Positions 8,273 to 18,700 are shown, counted from the stretch's first letter. The stretch: 64,000 nt of DNA from Streptomyces lasiicapitis (GCF_014646335.1 NZ_BMNG01000022.1:1-64000); one strand, 5' to 3'. A program made the numbers and translations. Notes: generated from the letters alone by a model not told the origin.

Positions 8273-10033
8273 GTGACCGACGAAGCACGAGTGATCGCGG
8301 GGCGCTACCGCCTCCTTGCACCGCTCGGCGAGGGTGGCATGGGCACCGTCTGGCGGGCCCGTGACGACGTCCTGGGCCGCGAGGTCGCCGTGAAGGAGGT
8401 CCGCGCGCCCGCGGGCCTCCCGGCGAGCGAGGTCGACCGGCTCTACGCCCGCCTGGAGCGCGAGGCGTGGGCCGCCGCCCGCATCCCGCACCGCAATGTC
8501 GTGACGGTGTACGACGTCGCCACGGAGGAGGGCCGCCCCTGGATCGTGATGGAGCTGGTGCGCGGCCTCGCCCTGTCCGACGTCCTGGAGAACGAGGGAC
8601 CGATGACGCCGCAGCGCGCCGCGCACATCGGCGCCGAGGTCCTGGGCGCCCTGCGCGCCGCCCACGACGCGGGCGTGCTGCACCGCGACGTGAAGCCGGG
8701 CAACGTACTCCTGTCGAACGACGGCCGGGTGGTGCTCACCGACTTCGGGATCGCGATGGTGGAGGGCAGTTCGGCGCTCACCATGACCGGCGAGGTCGTC
8801 GGATCGCCCGAATTCCTCGCCCCGGAGCGGGCGTTGGGGCGCAGGCCGGGTCCTGAGTCGGATCTGTGGTCCCTCGGCGTGCTGCTGTACGCGGCCGTGG
8901 AGGGCGTGTCGCCGTTCCGTCTCGACACCCCGCTGAGCACGCTGCGGGCCGTGGTCGACGAGGAGTTGCCGCCGCCGCACCGCGCGGGTCCGCTGGCCCC
9001 GGTCATCGCGGGGCTGCTCCGCAAGGATCCCGCGGAGCGCTCGCTCGCCGCGGACGCGGAGCGCGACCTGCGCCTTGTCGCGGAGGGCCGGACGGCGCGT
9101 ACGGAGTCGTCGTTCCTGAACCAGCCGACCATGACCGCCCACTCGCAGCCCGCCACCACGCCGCCACCTCCGCCCCCGCCCGCGGGCTTCGCTGCGGGCG
9201 CGCCGACCGGCGGCACACCCCAGCCCGGCACGCCCTTCCCCGGCACCACCACGACCGTCGCGTCCCCGGCCCGCTCGCGCCGCGCGACCGCCGTCCTCGT
9301 CGCGGGCCTGGCCGCCATGGCCCTGGCCATCGGCGGCGTGACGTACGCCCTGGTGAACGACTCGGGCGACGGAGGCGGCAACGGCGGCAGCACCGGGGAC
9401 GACAACGCGGGCTCGGGCGGCGACAGCGGCGGGAGCGGCAACGGCGGCTCCACCGGGGGCGGCGGGACCGACGGCGGCACCGGCGACAGCGGGGGCACGA
9501 ACGGCGGGAGCGACACGGGCGGCGGCAACGGCGGTGGCAACAAGGGCGGTTCGACCAGCGGCGGCGGGACCGGCGGGGGCACCACCACCCCGGTGCAGTC
9601 CGTGCGCGTGTCCGTCACCGCCCACCGCGACGCGTACACCGGCCCGTGCCCGGTACCGGCGGCCGAGGCGCCGTCGTTCACGGCGACGTTCACCGTGGGG
9701 CGCGTGCCGGTGGACGTGCGCTACCGCTGGGTCACCGCCGAGGGCTCGTCCAGCGACCCGGCCTGGAAGACGCTCTCGTTCCCGTCAGGGGGCGGGAAGA
9801 CCAAGCAGGTCAATCACGTCGAGGTGCCGTCCTGGACGGACCCCGGCACGCACCGCAACAGCATCCACGTCGAGGTCCGCTCCCCCGCCAACATCACGTC
9901 ACACGCGGTCGGTTACTCCGTGACGTGCGAGGAGGAGCCCCCGACGACCGGCGGCGCCGACACCGGAGGCGGTGACACGGGCGGCGGCGACACCGGCGGC
10001 GGCGAGAGCCCCTCCTCGACCTACGAACCCTGA
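8273..10033 (+). CDS. PASTA-less membrane Ser/Thr protein kinase
   Basis: A 586-residue kinase. The catalytic domain spans about residues 10-270: GEGGMGTVWRARD Gly loop, AVKEV lysine, HRDVKPGNVLLS catalytic loop, DFGIAM, and the APE-like site APERALG. A Pro-rich juxtamembrane linker leads to one transmembrane helix (LVAGLAAMALAIGGVTYALV), then a long Gly/Asn/Ser/Thr-rich extracellular spacer and a C-terminal beta-rich sensor-like domain (about 445-560) with a cysteine pair. No PASTA repeats are seen. The GTG at 8273 has a GGGGGG site 4 bp upstream; another in-frame GTG at 8240 has none. Acts at the membrane on unknown substrates. Confidence 0.85.
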   Translation: MTDEARVIAGRYRLLAPLGEGGMGTVWRARDDVLGREVAVKEVRAPAGLPASEVDRLYARLEREAWAAARIPHRNVVTVYDVATEEGRPWIVMELVRGLALSDVLENEGPMTPQRAAHIGAEVLGALRAAHDAGVLHRDVKPGNVLLSNDGRVVLTDFGIAMVEGSSALTMTGEVVGSPEFLAPERALGRRPGPESDLWSLGVLLYAAVEGVSPFRLDTPLSTLRAVVDEELPPPHRAGPLAPVIAGLLRKDPAERSLAADAERDLRLVAEGRTARTESSFLNQPTMTAHSQPATTPPPPPPPAGFAAGAPTGGTPQPGTPFPGTTTTVASPARSRRATAVLVAGLAAMALAIGGVTYALVNDSGDGGGNGGSTGDDNAGSGGDSGGSGNGGSTGGGGTDGGTGDSGGTNGGSDTGGGNGGGNKGGSTSGGGTGGGTTTPVQSVRVSVTAHRDAYTGPCPVPAAEAPSFTATFTVGRVPVDVRYRWVTAEGSSSDPAWKTLSFPSGGGKTKQVNHVEVPSWTDPGTHRNSIHVEVRSPANITSHAVGYSVTCEEEPPTTGGADTGGGDTGGGDTGGGESPSSTYEP

Positions 10034-10053
10034 TACTCCGTCAGAACTGTTCC

Positions 10054-10080
10054 CACGGAAGACACGGAAGACACGGAAGG
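10054..10080. repeat. Three tandem 9-bp units between convergent genes
   Basis: CACGGAAGA occurs three times in a row (last base of the third copy differs), filling the gap between the kinase stop and the esterase stop. It looks like a slippage product; no hairpin is seen. Confidence 0.7.
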
Positions 10081-10081
10081 C

Positions 10082-10903
10082 TCAGGAGGCCGCCCCGCGG
10101 AAGACGGGCAGGTAGCCACCGGACTGTCCCGCGGCGGTCGGGTGGTACGACTCGCCGATGTTGCCCCAGTTCACACTGTGCAGCCACGCGTCGCCGGAGC
10201 AGATCTCGTGCCCGGAGAACGTGGACGTGACGTCGCCGAAGGTGAAGCCGTGGTCGGCCGCACGCTTGGCGGTCGCGGTGTTGAGGTGGTCGGCCGCGCC
10301 GTTGATCGCGCGCCGCTCGCCCTCGGTCAGACCGGCCAGGCAGCTGCCGCCCAGCTTGTAGAAGCGCGGGTAGCCGAGGACGACCACGCGCGCGGACGGC
10401 GCCTTGCCCTTGATCGCGGAGTACACCTTGTCGAGCTGGCCGGGCAGCGTCGAATCCACGTACCCCTTGGCCTGGTTGACGCGCGAGACACAGTTCGACT
10501 CGGACTGCAGGACGCAGGTCATCATGACGTCGGAGAAGCCCGCGTCGTTGCCGCCGACGGATACGGACACCAGGCCGGTGCCGGAGTTCAGCGGCCCCAA
10601 CTGGTTCGCGACGACGTCACCGGTGCGGGCGCCGGAACACGCCGTGAAGCTGAAGCTGGAGGGCGAGTTGGCGGCCGCCCACAGCGCCGGGAAGGCGCGG
10701 GTGCTGCGCTTGCAGTTGCCGCTCCCGCCGTCGTAGCTGCCGGCGCCGACGCCGGAGGAGTAGGAGTCGCCGAGGGCCACGTAAGCGGGGGCCGCGGCCC
10801 GGTCGTTGCCGGAATCCGCATGCGCCGCCGTGACCCCGGTGAGGGTGCAGGCGGCGGCGAGGAGGAGCGAGGAAGCGTATGCCGTGAATCGGGACAATCT
10901 CAT
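10082..10903 (-). CDS. Secreted SGNH/GDSL esterase or lipase
   Basis: A 273-residue secreted hydrolase. The signal peptide is MRLSRFTAYASSLLLAAACT through AAHA. SGNH blocks are clear: block I ALGDSYSSG with the nucleophile Ser, block III GGND, and block V ESYHPTAAG with the catalytic His. Several Cys pairs (GNCKRS, FTACSG, MTCVLQ, NCVSR, SCLAG, EICSG) suggest disulfides as in Streptomyces secreted esterases. The ATG at 10903 is preceded by AGGGAGG. It is convergent with the kinase. It likely cleaves short-chain or polymer esters outside the cell; the substrate cannot be read. Confidence 0.88.
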   Translation of the reverse strand: MRLSRFTAYASSLLLAAACTLTGVTAAHADSGNDRAAAPAYVALGDSYSSGVGAGSYDGGSGNCKRSTRAFPALWAAANSPSSFSFTACSGARTGDVVANQLGPLNSGTGLVSVSVGGNDAGFSDVMMTCVLQSESNCVSRVNQAKGYVDSTLPGQLDKVYSAIKGKAPSARVVVLGYPRFYKLGGSCLAGLTEGERRAINGAADHLNTATAKRAADHGFTFGDVTSTFSGHEICSGDAWLHSVNWGNIGESYHPTAAGQSGGYLPVFRGAAS

Positions 10904-11135
10904 GGAACCTCCCTTAGCAGGATTTCTGCCTCGACAGTGGTAGCACGCACCACCCGTCGTCGATAGTGTCCATGTCAATCAATTCTTCAGTAATTCCCTT
11001 TCCCGCCCGGAGAGTTCATCGATCGGACCACGGTCCTACAACGAACATCTGCACAGACCCTCCGCATCTTGACGATTGCCGCAGACTGGGCCACATTGAA
11101 GCCCGGCATCCGGCGCTTCGGGGGGCAAGTCGCCC

Positions 11136-11579
11136 ATGCAGAGCATCAGCACCAAGTCGGCGTCATCCGGGTCGGGACGGCCCGAGCAGGACCCTGACAG
11201 AGCCCCGCGCGCGTTCGCGCCCGCGGACCTGACACCGCTGCTCGCGGGCGTGGGCGTGGCCGCCGGATGCGTGGGGGCGGCCTTCGCGCTCCTTGACCTC
11301 ACCTCGCCGCTGCGTGCCCCCTTCGTGTTGTTCTTCCTCCTCGCCGCTCCAGGCTTCGCCCTCTCCCACTGGCTGCGAGGTCTCGACGGGTGGAGTCGGG
11401 CCGTGGCCTGCGCCAGCGGGGCCCTCGTGCTCGATCTGCTCGTCGCCCAGGCCATGCTGGCCCTGCACGTGTGGTCGATCCGCGGCGGTGTCGCCGCGAT
11501 CGCCGGGGTCAGCGCGCTCGTCTTCCTGTCGGCACTGGCGCGGCGACTGCGTCACCGCGCCCCGAGTAGACGGACTTGA
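11136..11579 (+). CDS. Small four-helix membrane protein of the polysaccharide locus
   Basis: A 147-residue protein with a polar N-terminus and about four hydrophobic helices (PLLAGVGVAAGCVGAAFALL, FVLFFLLAAPGFALSHWL, VACASGALVLDLLVAQAMLALHVW, AAIAGVSALVFLSAL). It ends 4 bp before the CelD-like gene, implying coupled expression. I recognise no named family. The helix pattern resembles short membrane partners found in actinobacterial exopolysaccharide loci. A role in polymer export or anchoring is inferred from position only. Confidence 0.7.
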   Translation: MQSISTKSASSGSGRPEQDPDRAPRAFAPADLTPLLAGVGVAAGCVGAAFALLDLTSPLRAPFVLFFLLAAPGFALSHWLRGLDGWSRAVACASGALVLDLLVAQAMLALHVWSIRGGVAAIAGVSALVFLSALARRLRHRAPSRRT

Positions 11580-11583
11580 TGAC

Positions 11584-12687
11584 GTGGAGATCACCGTGCA
11601 CCGCCCCGGCGAACTCACCGCCGCCGACCGGGTGGCGTGGACCGCCATGCAGTCCAAGGCACATCTGAACGGCTCGCCCGACCTCTCCAACCCCTTCCTC
11701 GCACCGGAGTTCACGCTCGCCATGGCGCGGGTCCGCAAGAACGTGCGGGTGGCCGTCGCCCGCGAGAAGGGCGAGCCCGCCGCGTACTTCGCGTTCCAGA
11801 GATCCAGATCCGGCGTCGGCCGGGCCGTCGGCCTCGGCATCTCCGACTGCCAGGGGGTGGTGCACCGCCCCGGCTTCTCCTGGGACGCGCGCCGGTTCCT
11901 GCGCGACTGCGGGCTCGCGATGTGGGAGTTCGACCACCTCGCGGCCGGCCAGGCTCCCTTCGAGAGCGGTGCGTCCGGCTTCTTCCCGTCCCCGGTCATG
12001 GATCTCGATCAGGGGTACGAGGCCTACCTCGGTCAACTGCGCGACCGTTCCCCCAAGTTCGTACGCTCCACCTTCGCCAAGGGCCGCCGCCTCGCCCGCG
12101 ACCACGGCGACATCCGCTACGTGCACGACGAGCGCGACCCCGAGGCGCTGCGCACGCTGATGGGCTGGAAGTCCGCGCAGTACCGCAGGACCGGCCGCAG
12201 CGACCGCTTCGCGCACGACTGGATCACCCGGCTCGTGGACCAGCTCTTCCACACCCGCGGCGACAGCTTCGCGGGCGTGCTCTCCGTGCTCTACGCCGGG
12301 GGCGCGCCGGTGGCCGCGCACTTCGGTCTGCGCAGCGAGCGCGTGCTCGTGAGCTGGTTCCCGGCGTACGCCCCGGAATTCGCACGCTACTCGCCGGGGC
12401 TGCTCCTTCATCTGCGCATGGCCGAGGCGGGCGCCGCCGACGGCATCGCGCATCTCGACCTCGGGCGCGGCCAGAAAAGATACAAGGACTCCCTGAAGAC
12501 ACGGGAACTCACCGTGTCCGAGGGGTGGGTGGCGTTGCGCCACCCGATGGCTCTCGGCCATCGCATGCACCGGGCGCCGGTCCGGGCGCTGCGCAACACC
12601 GTCGTAAGCCGACCGGAATTGTTCGGTCCTGCAGATCGCCTGCTCAAACGCCTGGGAAAGATCCGTTCCGAGCACCGGAAAGAGTAG
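11584..12687 (+). CDS. CelD/BcsL-type GNAT acyltransferase
   Basis: A 367-residue protein with the acetyltransferase fold of the CelD/BcsL group (Acetyltransf_6): the core includes LRDRSPKFVRSTFAKGRRLA, a central FHTRGDSFAGVLSVLYAGGAPVAAH strand region and C-terminal AGAADGIAHLDLGRGQKRYK. Such enzymes are associated with cellulose and exopolysaccharide synthesis and probably acylate sugars or precursors in the cytoplasm. I chose GTG 11584, the first start after the previous stop; no strong ribosome site is visible, fitting translational coupling. A 454-bp gap follows before the glycosyltransferases. Confidence 0.75.
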   Translation: MEITVHRPGELTAADRVAWTAMQSKAHLNGSPDLSNPFLAPEFTLAMARVRKNVRVAVAREKGEPAAYFAFQRSRSGVGRAVGLGISDCQGVVHRPGFSWDARRFLRDCGLAMWEFDHLAAGQAPFESGASGFFPSPVMDLDQGYEAYLGQLRDRSPKFVRSTFAKGRRLARDHGDIRYVHDERDPEALRTLMGWKSAQYRRTGRSDRFAHDWITRLVDQLFHTRGDSFAGVLSVLYAGGAPVAAHFGLRSERVLVSWFPAYAPEFARYSPGLLLHLRMAEAGAADGIAHLDLGRGQKRYKDSLKTRELTVSEGWVALRHPMALGHRMHRAPVRALRNTVVSRPELFGPADRLLKRLGKIRSEHRKE

Positions 12688-13141
12688 GAAGTGCGCAGGA
12701 AACGGCAGGGAACGGCGCTCGGGAGAACGCCGAAGGAACGGCAAGGAACGGCCAGGAGCACCGGCGAACAGCGTAATCGGACACGTTCACCGCGTCCGAT
12801 GAGAACGGTCAAATATCCGAAAACGTGAGACCCCGTTCCAGGTCTTGCCATACGGTCGCAAGCATCAATACCGTCGTACATCCACCCGCATCGGTCCATC
12901 GGCAGTCGGCCTAGGGGAGGGCTCAAGGCCGCGATGGTTCGGGGCGGGGCGCGGTAGGGGGGTGCCCGTGTCCGGTGATCGAATTTCTGCCGGAACACGT
13001 GCCGCGCAGTTATGCCAGCTCACTCGGCATGCCCGGAGATCCATTCCGCCATGACCGCAGTGAGAATCCCCCCTTTCGAACCGGACCCACAGCCGGACCG
13101 CCCGGGGGCGGGCGGTCCACCGGACGAGAGGGACCAGACTC
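12688..13141. other. 454-bp intergenic region upstream of the glycosyltransferase operon
   Basis: I see no credible gene here. The first 90 bp carry repeated GGAACGGC-like units (about 12701-12755) in purine-rich sequence. The remainder is less GC-rich than the flanking genes and probably holds the promoter and leader of the 13142 operon. I looked for c-di-AMP and other riboswitch cores and recognised none. Confidence 0.5.
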
Positions 13142-13957
13142 GTGAGTTCAGTAGTGCGCCAGGTGGGATTGCCCGCCATTCCCAGCCAGCATGAATACCG
13201 GCCGGTTTCTTCGCATCTGGCGATTGCGCCACCGGTGAGCGTCGTGATTCCTGCCATGAACGAGGCGGAGAATCTTCCGTACGTGTTCAAGACACTGCCG
13301 GAATGGATCCATGAAGTCGTCCTGGTGGACGGAAACTCCACCGACGACACGGTCGCCGTGGCCCGTGAACTGTGGCCGGACGTGAAGGTCGTGCGCCAGC
13401 TCGGCAAGGGCAAGGGCGACGCGCTCATCACCGGCTTCGAGGCCTGCACCGGCGACATCATCGTCATGGTCGACGCGGACGGCTCCGCGGACGGCCACGA
13501 GATCGTCAGCTATGTCTCCGCCCTTGTCTCCGGCGCGGACTTCGCCAAGGGCTCCCGCTTCGCCAACGGCGGCGGCACCGACGACATGACCTTCATCCGC
13601 AAGCTCGGCAACCACGTCCTGTGCTCCGTCGTCAACGCCAAGTTCGGGGCCCGCTACACGGACCTGTGCTACGGCTACAACGCGTTCTGGCGGCACTGCC
13701 TGGACAAGATCGAGCTCGACTGCACCGGCTTCGAGGTCGAGACCCTGATGAACATCCGGGTCGTCAAGGCCGGACTCAAGGTCCAGGAGATCCCGAGCCA
13801 CGAGTACCTGCGCATCCACGGCGTGAGCAACCTCAGCGCCGTGCGCGACGGCCTCCGCGTGCTCAAGGTGATCCTCACCGAGCGCTCCAACAAGCGCAGG
13901 AAGCAGCAGGGTTCACGTACGCCGTCGCTGCCGCAGCACCGGGGAGAGGCTTCTTGA
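13142..13957 (+). CDS. Family-2 glycosyltransferase, polyprenyl-phosphate sugar transferase-like
   Basis: A 271-residue GT-A enzyme. Residues about 33-140 hold the nucleotide-sugar fold: SVVIPAMNEAENLPYVFKTLP, VLVDGNSTDDTVAVAREL, and the metal-binding DADGSADGHE. The architecture matches dolichyl/undecaprenyl-phosphate mannose synthase-like GT2 proteins without transmembrane helices. GTG at 13142 is the first start of the operon. It shares a TTGA overlap with the next gene. It probably loads a sugar onto lipid carrier or nascent polymer; sugar identity is unknown. Confidence 0.85.
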   Translation: MSSVVRQVGLPAIPSQHEYRPVSSHLAIAPPVSVVIPAMNEAENLPYVFKTLPEWIHEVVLVDGNSTDDTVAVARELWPDVKVVRQLGKGKGDALITGFEACTGDIIVMVDADGSADGHEIVSYVSALVSGADFAKGSRFANGGGTDDMTFIRKLGNHVLCSVVNAKFGARYTDLCYGYNAFWRHCLDKIELDCTGFEVETLMNIRVVKAGLKVQEIPSHEYLRIHGVSNLSAVRDGLRVLKVILTERSNKRRKQQGSRTPSLPQHRGEAS

Positions 13958-14997
13958 TCTCCATTTCGGTGGTCGTCTGCGTGTACACCGAGGACCGCTG
14001 GGAGGACATCCTCGCGGCGGTCGCCTCGGTGCGCGCGCAGTCCCACGCGGCCCACGAGACCCTGCTCGTGGTCGACCACAACACACCGCTCCTGGACCGC
14101 CTGGCCGAGGAGTACAAACAGACGCCGGGCGTGCGGGTGCTCGCCAACGCGGGCCCCCGCGGCCTGTCCGCGGGCCGCAACACCGGCATCGCCGAGTCCG
14201 GCGGCGAGATCATCGCCTTCCTCGACGACGACGCCGTCGCCGAGCGGGACTGGCTGCGCCGCTTCGCCGAGGGGTACGAGGACCCGCTGGTCTTCGCCGT
14301 CGGCGGCCGCACGCTGCCCGCGTGGGCCTCCGGGCGCAGACCCGCCTGGTTCCCCGAGGAGTTCGACTGGGTCGTCGGCTGCATGTACCTGGGCCATCCC
14401 ACGGGCCGGGTGCGGGTGCGCAACGTCCTGGGCGGCAACGCCTCCTTCCGGCGCACCGCCTTCGAGATCGCGGGCGGCTTCGCGAACGGCATCGGGCGCG
14501 ACGGCGACAAGCTCCCGCTGGGCGGCGAGGAGACCGAGCTGTGCATCCGGCTCACCCGCGCCCGCCCGGACGCGGTGCTGCTCATCGACGACCGCGCGAT
14601 CATCCACCACCGCGTGCCGACCGCCCGGGAGCGCTTCGGCTACTTCCGCACGCGCGCGTACGCGGAGGGCGTGTCGAAGGCCCTGGTTTCCCGAAGTGTG
14701 GGCGCGCAGAAGGGACTTGAGTCCGAACGCCGTTACACCACCCGGGTGCTGCCCGCCGGCGTCGGGCTCGGCCTGCGGGACGCCCTGCTCGGAGGTCCCG
14801 GTGGCGCAGGCCGCGCCGGGGCGATCGTGGCGGGCGTGGCGGCGGCCGCGGGAGGGTACGTCGTCGGGAGCGTGCGCGCGCGCCGCTCGGGCGCGACGTT
14901 CGCGGTCGTGGACGTGACCGGCGCCGCGTCCGGGGCGAGGGCCGCCGACGACGCCGGGGGCGCCGACGGCACGGGGGGCAAGGAGGCCGCCGCATGA
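13954..14997 (+). CDS. Family-2 glycosyltransferase with C-terminal hydrophobic region
   Basis: A 347-residue GT2 protein. The N-terminal GT-A domain has ISVVVCVYTEDRWEDILAAV, a DDDA metal motif (AFLDDDAVAERDW), and the acceptor-side GGEETELCIRL (an ED/ExxE-like region). The C-terminus (about 285-320) is hydrophobic, rich in Gly and Ala, and may sit at the membrane. I chose TTG 13954: GGGGAGAGG is well placed and the codon overlaps the previous stop (TTGA). The long upstream open frame is a shadow of the previous gene. Confidence 0.83.
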   Translation: MISISVVVCVYTEDRWEDILAAVASVRAQSHAAHETLLVVDHNTPLLDRLAEEYKQTPGVRVLANAGPRGLSAGRNTGIAESGGEIIAFLDDDAVAERDWLRRFAEGYEDPLVFAVGGRTLPAWASGRRPAWFPEEFDWVVGCMYLGHPTGRVRVRNVLGGNASFRRTAFEIAGGFANGIGRDGDKLPLGGEETELCIRLTRARPDAVLLIDDRAIIHHRVPTARERFGYFRTRAYAEGVSKALVSRSVGAQKGLESERRYTTRVLPAGVGLGLRDALLGGPGGAGRAGAIVAGVAAAAGGYVVGSVRARRSGATFAVVDVTGAASGARAADDAGGADGTGGKEAAA

Positions 14998-15797
14998 GCA
15001 CCGGAGGCATACCGATTCTGATGTACCACTCGGTCGCGCGGCTGCCGAATGAGGCCACGCACGAGTTGTCCGTCTCGCCCGAGGCGTTCGCGGAACAGAT
15101 GGAGGTGGTGCGCGCGCTCGGCTGCACACCGCTCACCACCGCCCAACTGGCCTGGCACTGGCGCCATCCCGGCCGCCCGCTGCCGACCAGACCCGTCCTG
15201 ATCACCTTCGACGACGGCTACGAGGGCGTGCACCGGCACGCCCTGCCCTCCCTCGCCAAGCACGGCTTCGCCTCGACGCTGTTCGTCGCGACGGGCTGGC
15301 TGACGGGGAAGTACGACACCGGCGGCGGCCTCGACACCATGCTCGGCTGGAACCAGGTGCGCGAACTGGCCGCGTCCGGCACGGAGATCGGCGGACACAG
15401 CCACACCCATCCCCAACTCGACCAGCTCACCGACGACGCGCTCTGGTTCGAGCTCGTGCGGTGCAAGGAGATCCTCGCCGACGAACTGGGCACCGCGCCG
15501 GTATCGTTCGCCTACCCCTACGGTTACTCCAGCCGCCGGGTGCGGTGCGCGGTGCGGACCGCCGGGTTCGCACAGTCGCTCGCGGTGGGCAACAGCCTGG
15601 CGCAGCGCCGCCAGGGGCCCTACGCGCTGCGGCGGGTGACGGTGCGGCGCTGCACTGGGCTCGGCGAGTTCGAACGGCTGCTCCTGGGCCGCTCGATCGG
15701 CCGGTCCTACGCCAGGGACCGGGTGCTCAGCAAGGGATACGCCATAGTTCGCAGAGCCCGACAGGCCCGCCGGAAGGCAGCTCGCGCCCGTGTCTGA
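14994..15797 (+). CDS. NodB-type polysaccharide deacetylase
   Basis: A 267-residue carbohydrate esterase 4 domain protein. Motif 1 is ITFDDGYEG (catalytic base and metal Asp), motif 2 is GGHSHTHPQL (metal His pair), motif 3 is FAYPYGYSS, and the N-terminal strand reads ILMYHSVARLP. It removes acetyl groups from GlcNAc-type residues in a polymer. No signal peptide is visible, so it acts either inside on precursors or needs an alternative route. ATGA overlaps the preceding glycosyltransferase, and its end overlaps the fusion gene by 8 bp. Confidence 0.88.
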   Translation: MSTGGIPILMYHSVARLPNEATHELSVSPEAFAEQMEVVRALGCTPLTTAQLAWHWRHPGRPLPTRPVLITFDDGYEGVHRHALPSLAKHGFASTLFVATGWLTGKYDTGGGLDTMLGWNQVRELAASGTEIGGHSHTHPQLDQLTDDALWFELVRCKEILADELGTAPVSFAYPYGYSSRRVRCAVRTAGFAQSLAVGNSLAQRRQGPYALRRVTVRRCTGLGEFERLLLGRSIGRSYARDRVLSKGYAIVRRARQARRKAARARV

Positions 15798-18700
15798 CAC
15801 GACCACCGCACAGGCAGAGGTCACTGGGACCGCCACAGGGACCGGCGGCACGCCGTCGTCGGGCAAGACCGGCAGGCCGCGAAGAATGAGTCTTTCCAGG
15901 GCGGGCGGGGGCGGCGGCAACCCGCTGTTCCGCAACGCCTACGCGCTCATGCTCAACACCGGCATATCCGGTCTCCTCGGCCTCGGTTTCTGGCTGGCCG
16001 CCGCCCGGTACTACTCGGAGTCGGCGGTCGGCCAGGGCTCGGCGGCCATCGCGGCGATGAAGCTCCTCGCGGGCATCACCGCCGTCACGCTCATGGGTGC
16101 GCTCGCCCGCTTCATCCCGGTGGCGGGCCGCCACACGGGCAAGCTCATCTTCCGTACGTACGCGGGGAGTTCGGTCGTCGTCGCCTGTGCGGCGCTGATC
16201 TTCCTGTTCACGCTCGACCTGTGGGGGCCCTCGTACCGCTTCCTGCACGGGCCGCTTGCCGGGGTCGGCTTCGTCGCGGCGGTCGTGGCCTGGTCGCTCC
16301 TGACGCTCCAGGACGGCGTGCTCACCGGGCTTCGCAACGCGCTGTGGGTGCCGGTGGGCAACACGGTGTTCTCCGTGGTCAAGCTGGGGCTGCTGATCGT
16401 GGTCGCGGCGGCGATTCCCACGGCCGGGGTGTTCGTGTCGTGGGTGGCGGCCATCGCCTTCTCGGTGGTGCCGCTCGGCTGGCTGGTGTTCCGGCGCCTG
16501 GTGCCGCGCCATGTGCGGGCCACGGAGGGCAGGGCACGGCCGCCGTCGCTGCGCGAGCTGGGCCGCTTCCTCGCCGGTGACTACACCGGCTCGCTGTGTT
16601 CGCTCGCCGTGGTGTACCTCGTTCCGGTGATGGTGGCCGCGCAGGTCAGCTCCGAGGACAACGCGTACTTCTACATCGCGACCACCATCGGCGGCACCAC
16701 GAACCTGCTCGCCATCAACATGGGCGCGTCGCTGACCGTCGAGGGCGCGCACGACCCGGCGCGGCTCGCCGCCAACACCCGCGCGGCGCTGCGCCGGATG
16801 ACCCGGATCATGCTCCCGGTGTGCGGCTTCCTCTTCCTGGGCGCTCCGTACATCCTGCACGTGTTCGGCCAGGGCTACTCGGAGGCGGCGACCCCGCTGC
16901 TGCGCTGGTTCGCGGTGGGCGCGGCCCTTCGGGTGGTCATGGAGACGTACTTCGCGGTCCTTCGCGCGCAGAGCCGCACCTCCGGTCTCGCCTGGCTGCA
17001 GGGCCTGCTGTGCGTGCTCGTGCTCGGCCTGACGCTGATCCTGCTGCCGCGGATGGGGCTGACCGGGGCGGGGGTCGCCGAGGTCTGCAGCCTCGCGGTG
17101 ATCGTGGCGATCGCGGCGCCCAAGCTGTACGCCATCACACGCGCCGGGGCGACGACGCCCGCCGACCGCGCGGCACCGGACGGCGATCTCGCGGACCTGG
17201 GCGCCAAGGAGGTGCCCGCGTCCCGCACCCCCGCCGCGGCCGCGCTACCGCCGCACGCGACGGGCGAGGAGCGCCGCGGCCCGGCCTGGGCGCTGCGCGA
17301 GTCCCTCGACTCCGACACACTGCAACTGGCGGTCCAGATCGACCTGGACCATCAGGAACGCCGCCCGGACGTGCGTTTCGGGCCGGTGGCACGGGGGCCC
17401 GCGGGGGCGGGCGAGGGGGATGACATGGAGGGTCACCGTCCGACGTGGGCGGTTTCCGGCGGGGCGCCTGTCGCTGATCCGCCGGAGGCGGGCGGAGTGG
17501 ACGAGGCGGCGGGGTCCGCCTCGGAAGCGGTGCCCTGCGCGGAAGGCGCCCAGGCCGGTGGCCGGGTCGACGAAGACGCACCGGAGGCCGGGGAAGACCG
17601 GGCCCCGAAGGAGCCCTGGCCGACCGTGGTGAGCCAGGGTCCGGCTGCCGCCGTGCCGGGCATGGGCGTGAAGTCGCCCGCCCCGGAAGCCGGTTCGGCC
17701 GGTGCGACGCCGCCCGCGGCCGGTGCGACACCGCCCACGGCCGGTGCGCCCGCCACCGCTCCCCCGGCCCCGGTGGCCACGGCGACCCCCACGGCCGCCG
17801 CGCCCCCACGCACGTACAGGAAACCCCGCAAGACCCTCGTCCTCACCGCCCTGCTCCTCGCCGCCCTCGGCCTGTACTGGGTGCCGGTGTTCGGGCTCGG
17901 CGAGAGCGACCTGGACCGGATGGGCGGGCTCGGGCTCATCTCCGTGCTGCCGCTGCCCACCCTCGCCGGGGCCGTGCTGCTCGTGGGCGTGTTCGCGTCG
18001 CTGCTGTGGCTGGAGCGGCCGAACCGATGGCTGCTCCTGCTGACCCTCGTCGCCACCGTGGTGTCCCTGCACGCGCTGCCGGCCGTCATCGAGACCGAGC
18101 CGCGGTTCGCGACGGCCTGGCAGCACCTGGGCTTCCTGGAGTACATCGACCGGACCGGCACGGCGGTGCCCGACCTGGACGCGCGCTGGAGCTGGCCCGG
18201 CTTCTTCGCCGCGGCCGCGTTCGTCGCGAAGGCCTGCGGCGTCTCGGACATGACCGAGGTCATCCGCTGGTGGCCGACGGCGATCCAACTGCTCTACCTG
18301 GCCCCGATGCTGCTGCTCACCCGCTCCCTGCGGGCGAGCTGGCGGGCCAAGTGGGCGGGCCTGTGGATCTTCGTCCTCGGCGGCTGGGTCGGCCAGGACT
18401 ACTTCTCGCCGCAGGGCTTCACGTATCTGCTGTACATCGCGTTCGTGGCGATCCTGCTCGTGTGGTTCCGCGCGCCGCGCGTGATCTGGACCAAGCGGCG
18501 CCCTGGCGAGGCCGAGGTCGAGCCCGCGAACCGCCGTCAGCAGGCGGTGCTTCTGCTCGTCCTCATGGGCCTGTTCGCGGGCACGGTGCCCGCGCACCAG
18601 CTCACGCCGTTCGTGATGCTCGGCGTCCTGACGGCCCTGGTCGTGCTGCGCCGCTGCGAACTGCGCGGCCTTCCGCTGCTGTGCGGGGTCCTGGTCGCCG

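Noticed and set aside
9370..9590. CRISPR-like or satellite repeat in the kinase gene
   Set aside because: The repeated GGC-rich units encode an in-frame Gly/Ser/Thr linker and have no constant repeat-spacer pattern.
6053..9625. 1190-codon minus-strand frame across three plus-strand genes
   Set aside because: It spans the TPR, NicO and kinase genes and its product is low-complexity Arg/Gly/His/Val sequence, the usual shadow pattern.
12780..13060. Riboswitch in the leader before 13142
   Set aside because: I looked for c-di-AMP, c-di-GMP and cobalamin-type conserved cores and could not match any.
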